Shown here: in pieces, positions 45,650 through 57,660 of the stretch | Layout of the letters: each line of letters starts with the position of its first letter | How positions within the stretch are numbered: the stretch's first letter is position 1 | Assembly (NCBI GenBank): GCA_958298945.1 | Contig: OY282607.1 | Coordinates: 48,709,020 to 48,773,019 of the forward strand | Direction: 5' to 3' | DNA length: 64,000 bases | From: Atherix ibis | Taxonomy: Eukaryota; Arthropoda; Insecta; Diptera; Athericidae | The notes under the pieces: model-generated | What the model saw: the letters and a program-made list of their open reading frames with translations, nothing else | Told to the model about the DNA's origin: nothing | The model's database searches: none | Position numbers and translations under genes: made by a program

Positions 45650-48340
45650 ACTATTATTTTTACTTATTCACGGATAATATAGTTAATCAAATATAAATTG
45701 ATTAATTTAATGTTTCAGTTATTATCTAAAAATTTCTGAGCTTATATTATCTTTATTTTAAATCTCTATAGGGGTTTTCCAGTAAGAACTGAGCATTAAA
45801 TATGTTCCGCCATCTTGTTGAAATTATATACTCGTATTTAAACTCAAAATCATGTGCCGCTAACAATCCACATTAAAATGTATGGCAGCACCACTATCGT
45901 ACCCAGAAAAATAACCACAATTCTGTTTCCAGTCATTTTTTTAGAATTCCCAAACCGGACTAATTTTACAAAAGTTTGCATTATTTTTTTAATTATCGAT
46001 ATAATAAATTCAAAAGTATTTTATAACAAACAAAAAAAACAATTAAAAATGAAGCCATAATATAAAAATTGACATGTCGTATTTTATTCTATACAATAAA
46101 TTAAAAAAAAATTTGGCGTCTATAGAAATTTCTTAATATAGGCTTATCAGCCAACGGGTGTTAACATATACGTAAGAGGTTTACATAAAAAATTAACTAA
46201 ATTTAAGCAAAAAGACACATTATAAGAGTTAATGTATGATAACATCAAAGTTTTGAGCAAGATTTCAATATTTCAATATTATAAATCAATTTTAAATAAT
46301 TACATATTAATTTTTAAATTCAATTTTTTACAATATTTAAATGCATTCTTGATACTTTTTTTTCAAAAAAGAAGATTTACGTAATATATAATATTCATAT
46401 AAAATTAATTCCACAAAATAGAATTTTCTTATTATATACAGACAGTTCTTTCGAAATCAAAAAGCGGCATCTTTCGAAATCAAATCGAAATATATTGAAA
46501 ATATGCGCTTCATATAAATTTATTAAAGCAAAATGTATTTGAAATTCATTTCGAATCAATCGAATGAAATTTTTTAATTCAAAACTAAAAAATAGTTATT
46601 ATTTACTAGAACACGTTGTTCATTTGAAGTGTAGATGCTAAAATCAATGAATATCTTTCCTTACGGTGCTGCCAAATAACAGTTTTTGCCCTTCTGCTGA
46701 ATTCAATTTGAATCCACACTTCCCCATTCAATAGAAAGCTTACCGATGTAAACAATCTCGTAATAATTTACAGAACCAACTTGATTCATTGATTAGACGC
46801 TGTCTCGAGTAGTATTTCTGCGCATGCTTTGTAGTAGAAATGAATGAGTCTCTCGAAATTGAGACTTCTCTCTAAACGAAGAGAACATTGATTAGAAGAG
46901 ATTCATAGAGGAGAAATTGTAAAGTGAGAGCGGTAGATGTATAAATTTTCATTGCACTGTTAAAAAATTATGGGATCTGGCATTTTGTTCCATTTTCACA
47001 TAAACAAATATTTTAACTATCATAAATTTGCACTTTTGAAAATATCAAAATGGCGCGGCTTAATAACTATACTTTACAATTGCACAAAATATTTTTATAT
47101 TAATATTCGTGTTTAGGGAATTTTTTACTAGTGTTTTAATATTTTATCTAATTATTCTATGATAATTAATAATTTTAAAAATATTTATATAATTTTACTT
47201 AACATAATTACAGAGTTTATTCCAAATGTAAAATACTTTCTGCATAGTATTAGTGAAAAATCCATGAATATAAAAATAATGTAAATATTACCTTTTATTT
47301 TATGAATCTCTTAATTAGAATACAATCAAATTAAAATATCTAATAAATAAATTTGGCTCGTTTATGCCTGCCCAATATCCAATGGATTTTAATTTATTTA
47401 TATATTGTATAATATCTCAACTATGGTAAATGTATTTTCCATGAAACACTGTTATTTAAAGCGATTATCATGATTTATAGAAAAATACCATATATTATAT
47501 TCAACATAATTTTTTGACCAGAGTTGTTGAGGCGCTTTAGCTTTAGATTTAAATAAAAATTATTAATCGAAATGAGAAATTTTTTAATAAATATATATTA
47601 ATTGATATTTATTTACCTATTTTATTATAGATTAAAGTAAATGTTGATTCATTTTTGCTATCGAAATTATATATGAAACGGAACATTCGATTTTGTGATA
47701 TTTCAAAATGAGATGTTTCGTTTCATTTTGTTTCTTAGAGTTTTTAACATTTCTAAATACCGCTTTAAAAATTTTTCAAAATCTTCACAGTCTTATTAGA
47801 ATGCACAAAATTCTGACTGCTTTATCGCCGACAAAGATCTTGATTTATTTTTACAGTTTGGGTTCAATTTGAGTGTTTTTTTTATGTGGTAAGATTTTTT
47901 TTTTAACAATCAAAATAGATACGTGAATAGATTTTTGTAGTTTTATTAAAAAATTGAATGCAAAAACATTCATTTGTAATTGATGGGTCTTATTGCAATT
48001 GAATTTAATTAGTTACTACAGGCGACATTTGATAATTTTAACAGCAGCAACTGCGTGTAATTTGTGCAGTTGTCGTCGGAATTATATTCATACCAAATTC
48101 GTATTGTAAAGAAAATATGGAGAGAAAAATAAAATTTATTTCTTTGAGTTTTTAATTCTCTTTTTCTTTTCCCTTCGTTGTAAGAAATTGAATGAGGGAC
48201 TACTCTTCTATGCCAGCGTACATAATCTGATAGTAAGTAACAAATGCATACATTAAATTCAAAGCAAAGAGAATCACAAAAGAGTATATCCGTGAACGAG
48301 ATAGCTCTAGTTGCGCTAAGGTGACGGACAGAATTTGGTA
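45650..48340. other. AT-rich region upstream of a probable promoter
   Basis: No gene recognised. 46,620-46,950 is less AT-rich than its surroundings, with several GAGA-like stretches, and may be regulatory. 47,755-48,010 weakly resembles 17,830-18,090. Confidence 0.3.
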
Positions 48341-48349
48341 CCATCGTTG

Positions 48350-49863
48350 TATGGCTCAGCCATTATTGAGAGACTATTCGCGTCATTGTTTCGTGTATGA
48401 TTGTTTTGGGTTTTCTGTGAAAATTATTACGAATCGATTTGGATATATTATAAGTGAATAAATAATTGTTTTGCGCACCTAAATTTGGTTTAAATAATTG
48501 TGCCATTGTTAGTTGATGTTTGCTCATCAACCAACCAGACGGAGTTCACACTAGTCTTCACAGTGTCAGTGTCAAGTCAGTCAGACGGTAGTCGTGCAAT
48601 CAAATTTCGGAGACATCTCAACCAAACTCTGTCCAGTCCAGTCAGCCATCCAGCGAACGGAACCTATTCATCGGTCGTTGCAGGTAGTCATTGCGTCGTG
48701 CTGAAGATAAGAAATACGGAGAGCGAAAAGAAAGTCGAAGTGAAGTGTCGAAACGAGCTCGGTACGAACGGTGTAGCGCGTTTACTATATACAACCATAA
48801 CGATTCTGATAAAAAAAAAAATATTGTTTGGATTAATTTTTTGATTTTTTTGTATTTTCCTAAAACTAAGAATAATAATCATCATTTCAATCCATCGTTC
48901 TAAATAATAGGCTTTATATATATATATGGAATATTTGTGTAAGCTTTGATATCAGTCAAAAATAAATTTAAAAAAAAAAACAAAAAAACAGAGAGAAGAA
49001 ATTAATTGTTAATCGGCAAAGAAGTACATCCATCGAGTACATTTGAAACGAAAATTGAAATAAATAACATTGTCCTAACATCATAACATACGAGTATATA
49101 TACATATAAAGTATTTTTTTTTTTTTTTATAAATCGTGTATTATCTTCAATAATAAAAATATATATTAATACACATACACATGTCTAGTGTATGATTAGA
49201 GTTGTATTTATGTGGGTGAATAAATATATTATAGAATAAATTTTTTGTATGTATTTCGTATTCTTAATCTCTCTGTTTCGATACGGAAAATTGTTTTTAT
49301 ACGAATTTTAATAAAATTAATATAAATTCTTATAAATATATAGTGTTTGCTAATTTACATATAATTATTGATAATCGAAATATTGAGCTGTTGCTGTTGC
49401 TGCTGCTTTTGTTGTTAGTCAAAATAGAAAAGCTGTGTTGTGATGGTGTAATAATCCGTATATTATATATTTTTTGAAATAAGAATCAAAATAAAATAAA
49501 TATTTAAGAAAAAAAAATATTAATAAAGTGGTTTTATTGAAATTAAGTTTCAAAAAAAAAAAAAAAAAATTAAAAAAAATTCCCCTAACTATCACTATTT
49601 AACTATTATTTATGGAAGATTCGGTTAATAAGATTCGGTGAATTTTTATATATCTTGTCGAATAGATAATTTTTACATGACTTTGTACAAGTGTTTATAC
49701 AATAGTAAAATTTGTTGCGTACATGTTGTTGCAATATTGTATTTGAATCTTCTTCTATTAATTAATATTTATCGATAGATAAAAAAAATCAAGTAATTTT
49801 TAGTAAATTTTTCTTAAAATTTTACAATACGATCAAAGCAATCAAAGGATTTAACTAATAAAA
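48350..49863 (+). promoter_or_regulatory. Probable long 5' leader of a secreted/membrane protein gene
   Basis: 48,500-48,790 is markedly more GC-rich than its surroundings, with CAGTCAGTCAGACGG-like runs common in fly 5' leaders. A possible donor (TTGCAG/GTAGTC) lies at 48,682-48,687. The frame at 48,500-48,844 has no family motif. The rest contains A/T runs, a CTG-rich tract (49,389-49,412) and several upstream ATGs. Its end joins the signal-peptide exon at 49,864. The transcription start is an inference. Confidence 0.4.
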
Positions 49864-49975
49864 ATGCTCAAAACAAGGATAACAAATCGCAGACCGTCTC
49901 CACCAACATGGATGTTGTTGACATTTTTACTGCTCATTGGCTCAACTGTAATGGTTTGTGCTACAGACGAGGTGT
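49864..49975 (+). CDS. First coding exon with signal peptide
   Basis: An ATG in good fly context (AATAAAAATG) opens a frame reading MLKTRITNRRPSPPTWM, then LLTFLLLIGSTVMVCATDE. This is a basic N-terminus, a 16-residue hydrophobic core and a likely cleavage site after VCA, so the product should enter the secretory pathway. The exon ends either at 49,971 (GAG/GTGTGT) or, with a stronger donor, at 49,975 (GTGT/GTAAGC). The rest of the gene is not in the window, so the first coding intron would exceed 14 kb, as in large fly receptor or adhesion genes. I do not recognise the gene. Confidence 0.6.
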
Positions 49976-52915
49976 GTAAGCTATACTATAAACAATTTAT
50001 TTTCATATTTTTCTTCTATTAAACATATTAAAAAATAAAAGTTAATTCAACATAATTTTAAATTCAATTCTTTGCTGTTGTTCCTTTTGTATTCTCTACT
50101 ATATAAAATATTCTTATGCATATATAAAAAAAAATTCGATGTGCTGTAATATCTTATTTTCAATCGAAGAAGATTGTATTCGATCTCTATTTGGTATTTA
50201 CTATATATTTAATTAATATGACTAGAAAATAAAAGGCCCCAATCAAAGTAGAATTTATGAAAAGGCACGAAACATTCCAAAGAAATGACAATTTGTTAGT
50301 GTGTGGTGCGAAGTAAGTTGCTAGCAACATTTTACATGAAAGCATATGTATCTCAACAAAATTGGTTTTTCTTTTCTTTTTTAATTAACAAACACTTACA
50401 CTATTAACTTTTGAAAGGTATTTGTTTTTTGAATTGTAACAAATTTCAAATGGATCTACTTTCAATATTCTTGATAAGATAATATAAAGTTATGTTAAAA
50501 AATTTGATCTTTATTTAAAACTATATATATACGTATACTTTTTTTTAATAAACCATCGGAAAGGTTTATTGTAATCAAAATTGGTTTTTTTTCTATAAAA
50601 TTAGTTATTTTGAATTATGTTCGAAATTTTTATTGTATATACTTTAATAAAGTTAGAAATAGAAATGTGATTTTTTAAATAAACTCTATTTTTAATTATT
50701 AATTATTTATAAAAAAAAACAAAAGTTGCATTTCTCTTTAAAGGACTTTAAGTCATTATTAATTAGTATGTGCAATTTTTATAGGGAAAAAAACCTAGTT
50801 TATTTAAGATCTGCACAAATTAATTGAGGACAAGTAATAATTACAAAAATTTTAAATTTAAAAAAAAAAAATAAGATTTTTCCCTCTTGGAAAATTGTTT
50901 TGAAATTTCTTAAATCAGTGTTTTTTTTTCTCCAGAAAATATATAAAAAATTGAGTATTAATTTTTTTTAATGTCAATAACATACCAAACCCCTTATAAA
51001 TAGTTCTACGTGTATATAAAATTATTATGAAAATTCTATTGGCGCCTGTATTTAAAACAATAAGTTTTTAATATTATAAATAATTATAGGAAAACATATT
51101 CCGTTATACATAAGTCTTGGAACAAAATTACTTATTCACAATTATTAAAGATGAATTTATATATAAAAAATCCATAATTTTTATTTATAATCAATTAATA
51201 TCGAAAAAAACACCACAGATGTAGTTCAGTTCAGTTTCGATTAGAAATATTTCGAAAAATAAACATTCTCTTTCTATCAACATTTTTACCTTAAAGTGTT
51301 GTGCTACATTCCCAATATACACGTATATAGTTAGGCACATATCTTTCGTTACATGACATTTGATGTTGTTGTTAGCAAAAGAGAAGAAGAGACATTACAA
51401 GTTAGCTAACGAATACATTCCCCCATTCAGGCACGCATTTGCAGAAGTACACATCAAACATATAACACATACACTTAGAGATACATATCCATGCTTCTAT
51501 AGTGTCCAAAGTAGAGGTGCATGCGGCTTTGATCAAAGGAGAACTTTGTGGCGATGATGTTTAACATTGAGATGTGTTAGTGCCAGTGATTAGCTATACG
51601 AAGGAGAACCAAAAACACACGCCTTCATTCTCTGATTTGTTTCGAGTTTTATTTTCTTTTGGTTTTTGGGATCTTCCATATCTTCTTCTCTCTTTTGCTC
51701 CCTTGTATGATAATGCATTCGACTTTTGTCGCCATGTTGCCAAATTGTTCAAATATAAATCTTTGGACAAAAAATAAAATTCTCTCAAGATTTTTTTCTA
51801 TTTCCAATGATTTATTTAGTTAATAAAAAAGTTAAAGATTTCGATATACAGTAAATAAATTTATATTTTTAAATAGATTACTTACTGGTCAATTGATTGG
51901 ATAGTGAAGAAATTAAATGATTTTCTAACTAACTTTTTCAATTGATAGTAAAAAGATGTAAAAAGTCGGTTTTATTCAATGTATTTAATCTATGACACAT
52001 TCACAATTTAATTGCATTATTTATTCTTTTTAACTTTATTAAAATTATATTTTACCTTAAATCATAATAAGTACAAAATATTCATATGCGGTTAAGAAAT
52101 TGTAAAATTGTTTCATATTAAGGCATTTAAGAAATAAATACGAGTATGACCGTACAATTTTAGTAGTAGTTGTATTGAAGAAATTACTGCTTGGAATTTT
52201 TGCAGTGTACTTCTTACAAAGATTGCATTGATTAAAAACACAAACTATTGTACATAATTGAGCAACTAACTGACCGGTTTGCCCACATCATTGTAGCTCA
52301 ATAATGTTAGTGTTATTAAGAGTCTCGCATTTTATGTAGAAAAGTCAATTGTGCATGTTCATGGCTTTTAGTCCACCATAAACTAATATATGTGCGTTCG
52401 TATTGTGATTGGATGTTAATCTGTATGATTTGCCCATACGAATTACAATTTAAAATCATATTTATTACGAAATACTTTTTTTAATAGAAGTTTTAAAACC
52501 GATACTTAAAATAATTCAGTTATTTAAGATAGTTTTAAGACATTCAAAAAAAAATCGGCATTTTTTTGCGTTATCATTTGCTGAAGTCTACGAAGTAAGA
52601 CTATCGCTTGTTAAATATATACAATAGTTTCTAAGCCGGTTTTTCATAGATAGTGTCAGTTGTCCTAATCTACCTTTAACTTTTCTAAGAAAAAGTAACT
52701 TTTTTAAAATTCTTGATTGAATGGTACCTTCTCATATCATACCTGTTATACATCTTTATCGACAACTTTGAAAATGACTCATTCCTAATGTTTTGGAGAA
52801 AATATTTCTATGAAAGTAATTTACTTTGTATTCAAATAAAAAAAAAGCTATATATCTAAAAAGTATCGTTGCGATAGTTCAAAAATCATTTTTAACATTC
52901 GATTTTCGCTTCTTA
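49976..52915. other. Probable first coding intron
   Basis: AT-rich with homopolymer runs. 51,340-51,780 has higher complexity and a few frames but no motif. No element recognised. Confidence 0.4.
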
Positions 52916-53280
52916 GGACAAACGCTCGAAACTAACAATCAAAAGTAAACTTTTATTAATTTTTTTGGGGTTCTTTGGGGTTTAACATAATGTTCCAATT
53001 CTCATCGCAACGTAATACATCCTGATCTAAATATTTCCTTTGTTCAGGACCTCTGCATTCCACGCTATCAAAAATTTCACTTCCGTTTATCTTATCCATT
53101 TGTGAGCGAATTGTCCTGTATTGCCCTCCCCGGAAACACTCATCGGAGACATACGAGACAATGGCCTGAAGATTTTCTAGAGGAATCTAACTTCTATTAG
53201 TTGGAGTAACGCCGATGGGTGTTTACTCCCACTTCATGATGCATAAGACTGTAAATTAAAATGTTATGTAAACCCAATTC
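52916..53280 (+). mobile_element. Jockey-clade LINE, 3' end fragment
   Basis: Starts GACAAACGCTCGAAACTAAC and aligns with 61,918-62,340 of the longer Jockey relic, including the C-terminal CGGAAACACTCATCGGAGAC block, the end (GCCGATGGGTGTTTACTCCC) and about 50 bp beyond. It is a 5'-truncated insertion, as usual for LINEs. Confidence 0.8.
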
Positions 53281-53539
53281 TAGTTGCAGATAAAAAAAAT
53301 CAAAAAAAAAATTCGATTTTGAACTTTAGACTTAAGTCGCCCAAACACAATTCCCACGAGAACTAGTGATCAAAACTAAAATTGTTCATGAATTTCGGTC
53401 GACTCTACAAATTAAATATACTTGCAACGTGTAAGTAAACATCATCTTATCAGTTAATAGTTTATATATAATGTTTAATTCAACTTTTAAGATCACCTAG
53501 CCGCATATATGCATTTACCTTGATCAACAATACTGCCAC

Positions 53540-54377
53540 ATAAACGAAATTTTGTGTTTTTTCAAAAATTATTTATTTATTGATGAATATCTATTTTGTC
53601 GCCTTCAAAGTAATCCCCACCAGATATTATACACTTATGCCAACGTTTTTCCCCATCCTCGAAGAACTTCAAAAAATCATGTTTTGTGATCTTGTTCAGG
53701 TCTTCCTTCGATGCCGTCTTTATCTCCTCAATCGTAGCGTAGCGTCGTCCTTTCATGCGGCTCTTCAGTTTCGGGAACAAGAAAAAGTCACAGGGGGCCA
53801 GATCTGAGGAATACGGTGGCTGCGGCATTATTAGTGTGTTGTTTTTGGCCAAAAAAGGCAAAAGCCAATTTTTGTTCTTCCACAAATCCGGGCGTTTCTG
53901 GCGGATTGCTTCGCCCAACTTGCGCATAACTGCATCACGCCCCTGCAATCAAAGAAAACTGTAAGCAAAACCTTCACATTCCACCGAACTTGGCGCTTTT
54001 TTCGGTCTTGGCTCGTGCGGCAGCTTCCATTGGGATGATTGAGCTTTGGTTTCTACGTTATAACCATAAACCCATGATTCGTCACCAGTTATGACCCCCT
54101 GGAGCAAAGTTGAGTCGTCGCGGCAATGTTAAGATGAGCCAAAACACGTGCAAGCAAAGCAGCTGTAAAAATTAACTGAATATGCAAAACATAAGTACCA
54201 ACATAACGCCACATGAGCACCAACATAACGCCGCAAAAAATCGAAAATCGAATATCGAATATACGTAATACCAACATCGATACATGAGTACCAACATAAC
54301 GCCACAAAATTCGAAAATCGAATATACGTAACCCGCGGAAATTCAAAATTCGCGATACTTTTTGAACAGACCTTGCA
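53540..54377 (-). mobile_element. Mariner relic related to the 15.8-kb copy
   Basis: The 5' end on the minus strand is at 54,377 (TGCAAGGTCTGTTCAAAAAG). The 5' region contains an imperfect tandem repeat of about 75 bp (54,190-54,345). The sequence then jumps to GGTCATAACTGGTGACGAAT (first Asp region) and continues to a 123-residue frame at 53,948-53,577. That frame has LREAIRQ-like, PPYSSDLAPCDFFLFPKLK and HKCIISGGDYFEG motifs. The DNAPAH segment with the second catalytic Asp is deleted. Confidence 0.85.
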
Positions 54378-54379
54378 TA

Positions 54380-55824
54380 TCAACATTTCTCCTGTTGGTA
54401 TGAACATGCATACATACGCAAATATAGGGTAAAAACGAGTATATATACATTTACTTATCGCGGGACGAATGACGTTTACATCAGAATAGCTCCCGAACAA
54501 GGGAATTAATATGATTGGAAAAAACGACAATCAAACTTTTTATAACGAGCGATAAACAAACTTTCAGTAACGATGAGAAAGTCTATTACGACAATATAGT
54601 ATTCCGAATTGTTTTTCATAGTAGGGAATTGGATTCCCTACATTTGTTGTTTATTGTGAGTTTAGATTGTTTGTCTAGGATACGAAGCAATTGGCGATAT
54701 TGTCTTTTTTAGATCTAGTCTTTTAAGCCTTATGTGTAAAGTCCATGTCAAACGTTTGGTTAAGTACACTCCCTCTATCTATATGAGTTTACTTTTATTC
54801 TTCACTTTGTGAACCAAGTTTGGAGGTTTTTATTTGGATTTGTAAAATTTCAAAACCATGTTGGGAGATAAGCTTACGTTAGCACAAAATATTATGGTGT
54901 CAAGTAAACTTCCCTGTGGGACACCAGCGAATATCATTATGTTAAAAATTATTTTAAAATTAACTGCTTCAAAATTTTAATATATTTTTTTTTATTTTTC
55001 ATCTACTAATTAATTAAAATATATCTTTGTTTTAAATTATTATTATTAAAAATTTATGATCAGTAAAATTGTAGAAAAAATTCTTAATACTTAAAAGAAA
55101 AGATGTAGTGTACAGAAGTGTAATTAATTTGAACTGATGAATGAAATCTTATTTGCTGCTTTTAATTAGACAACCAATCTTATTTGGTCCCTCCTGGAAT
55201 AAACATGAATACGCATAATGTACTCCGAATTCTAAACGTAATTATGTGTAATTAATAAAAGTACAATATATAGTGAATAATAGCAGATTATCAAAAGCGT
55301 GCTGAATCTATTAGTAAAAACTACAGCCTTCAGTTAAACCATTCAAAATATATGCATTTGCAATCTAATAAAATCTAAAAACTTTTCTAAATCTAATTAC
55401 ATACACATACACATATGCTACTATTTTTGTTCAAAAGTGTATATTGAAATTTTTTAAGTTGCTTTAAAAAAAATTTCTGAATTTTCGTTTGGTGAAAATT
55501 TTCTCTGCATTATCTTAACTTGATGTAAATTAAATTCATAAAAAGTGCATTCATATTTATATGCTCATTGCATAATATTTTATTATATATAAATTTTTTT
55601 TTTTTTTCAAAACTGAAACGCAACATGCTCGGGCGTAGATCGATCATTTTTACTTATTCTTGATCTCTCACCTCCTTTGAGCTGACTTCCACTTGGTATT
55701 TTCATCTTATATTATTTATCTTACATATTATGTGATATTTTTAGCTTTGTAATATTTTTTTCCAAATATTTTGTTATCATTTCAAGTAACATTAATACTG
55801 AAATGACAATTATATGCGTCCATT
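54380..55824. other. Intron sequence, nothing recognised
   Basis: AT-rich. 54,720-54,960 has a LINE-like look (CCCTGTGGGACACCAGCG) but too little to classify. Confidence 0.35.
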
Positions 55825-55832
55825 GACAAGTG

Positions 55833-57516
55833 CTTAAATTATAGAAGAACTGGATATGCCTCTACACAAAAATTCTGTCCAAATTTTGTCGTTAGAACAC
55901 ACGCACATTCAAAATAACAGAAACAGCGTAAATCAGTGGGCGCCAATTTTAAACTTCAGTATGCGAAAGAAGCGGTTCGTTTAAAAACATTTTGATATGT
56001 GGTATCATTTATGCGTAAAGAAATAGATTTTTTAATATTACGGATTTTGTTGTTTGATAGAATTACCAAGTTTTGAAAAATTGCAATAAAACACAGTATT
56101 CTTTTTTCAAATATTATTTATTTATTTATTATGTATTTTCATTTTGATTATATCAAAACAATTATGTGCACAAATAAAAATCCATTAAAAAAATACAAAA
56201 TTAATTAAATAAGAGAATGTTGAAATTAAAAACACACTGCATATAAAAAAATTAACATTAAACAAGCATTTGTAGACATTGAAAGCTTTTTTATAATATA
56301 AATGCGTGTTTGTGAATTGAAATTTTTAATTTAAATAGGCATTTGCATATAAATTAAATTAAAAAATTAAGCATTAACTTATATTTTAATTTAATTTAAA
56401 TGCACCATCTGCTATCGGGTTTTGTTTTTCAGCCTTTCAGAAAATGTTCACAACACTTTCAGAAGAGTACTTTTAGAAATCAAAGGTTTTGTACGCTATA
56501 TGTGAATTCTTCTTCTAAAGCTGAAAGACAGTCCTCGCAATGCAACGACTTGCCTAGGTTAAAAACAATAGAGCCTGATATGTATTCGATCACTTTTTCA
56601 CTATATTCATTAAGTGCACATGGAGTAAATAAATAATCATGGTCACTTAAAATATTTATTTAACCCATCTGCACTTAATTTCCCTTAAATTTTCTTACAC
56701 ACACTTTACGTACGCCGGCACTGAACTATTTTCTGGTAAACATTGAGCTGCCAACATCACATTTGTTTACATTTATTGAATGGCGAACTTTTCACTTTTT
56801 AATCACTTTTTGGGCCAAATAAATCATTGAAAGCCATTTAAGCACATTATAAACTAAATTTTTGTTAATTTCTGTAGTAAAAATAAAGATGTCAACTTAC
56901 CGAATGAAAGAAATTCCTGGCTTCCACATACCGTTGAATTACCAGCAAGCCTTTATAAAACGCTTCATTTTCTGAAATAAAAACTTTCTATTAAATGTTA
57001 TCAACAATATAACTATTTATATAAATACTTAATTTTTCGTAAATGCTTAAAAAAAACCATACTTCTGCTTGCAATTTCCGATAAGTGCCAAAATAACAAC
57101 TTGAAAAACAACAAAATTATGCAAGCATTTCGGTATGCTACCACTTTCATGGAGAATGGCGTGTTTTAAAACTTTCCGAAAGTCTACAAACGTTGAGGCG
57201 ATTAATATTTAATTGATATTTACGAAATAAATAAAAGATTGTACAAAAAATAAACAATGCCTGTCATTGTGTTTAAATTGTATTTTTGTTTGCAATAAGT
57301 GAATTAAAATGAATATAAATAATTCTTTTGCAATTCAATAAATTTCTATTACGAAAACTAGATGTCAGTGGGTTTCATGTCTACATAAAAAAATCTACAC
57401 AAAAGTATGCAAGCGTTAAGATTTCTCATCTCTTCTGCAATAATTATGCCAGAAAATTTCGTATACATATACGAAAATCTGATGTCCGGGCCTATCCAGG
57501 TATTCTTTAATCTAAG
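55833..57516 (-). mobile_element. P-type element F, both ends and target duplication
   Basis: 1,684 bp. The 3' end CTTAAATTATAGAAGAACTG is at 55,833; the 5' end, read in reverse, CTTAGATTAAAGAATACCTG, is at 57,516. Flanks are GACAAGTG (55,825-55,832) and GGCAAGTG (57,517-57,524), seven of eight matching. It contains the leader, a decayed THAP exon 1 region (about 56,970-56,905) and a segment of the transposase C-terminus, but most of the coding region is deleted. Confidence 0.85.
56470..56645 (-). pseudogene. P-transposase-like C-terminal fragment
   Basis: A 56-residue frame reads DYLFTPCALNEYSEKVIEYI, then SGSIVFNLGKSLHCEDCLSAL. The YIxGxIVxxLxKxLxCxxCxxAL pattern is the conserved C-terminal part of P-element/THAP9-type transposases. 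A stop follows, and the frame resumes with KSTLLKV-like residues. This is the best evidence that the repeat family belongs to the P superfamily. Confidence 0.7.
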
Positions 57517-57660
57517 GGCAAGTGTATGTCCTAAACTACATTCTCTTATTTTCTAGTTAAGGACATACATTAGCCCTTAGATTAAGAGCAAGTGTATGTC
57601 TTTAATCTAAGGGCAAATGTGTATCCTAAACTACATTCTTTTATTTTGTAGTTTCGGATA
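57509..57660. repeat. Repeated and inverted copies of element F's end plus flank
   Basis: The unit TTTAATCTAAGGGCAAGTGT...CTACATTCT occurs at 57,508 and again at 57,600, with an inverted, shortened copy between them (AAGGACATACATTAGCCCTT). Each contains the tip of the P-type end and the flanking target sequence. Confidence 0.75.

Noticed and set aside
48009..48344. 111-residue minus-strand frame near the probable promoter
   Set aside because: No motif and no start or splice context; overlaps what I read as a plus-strand promoter region.
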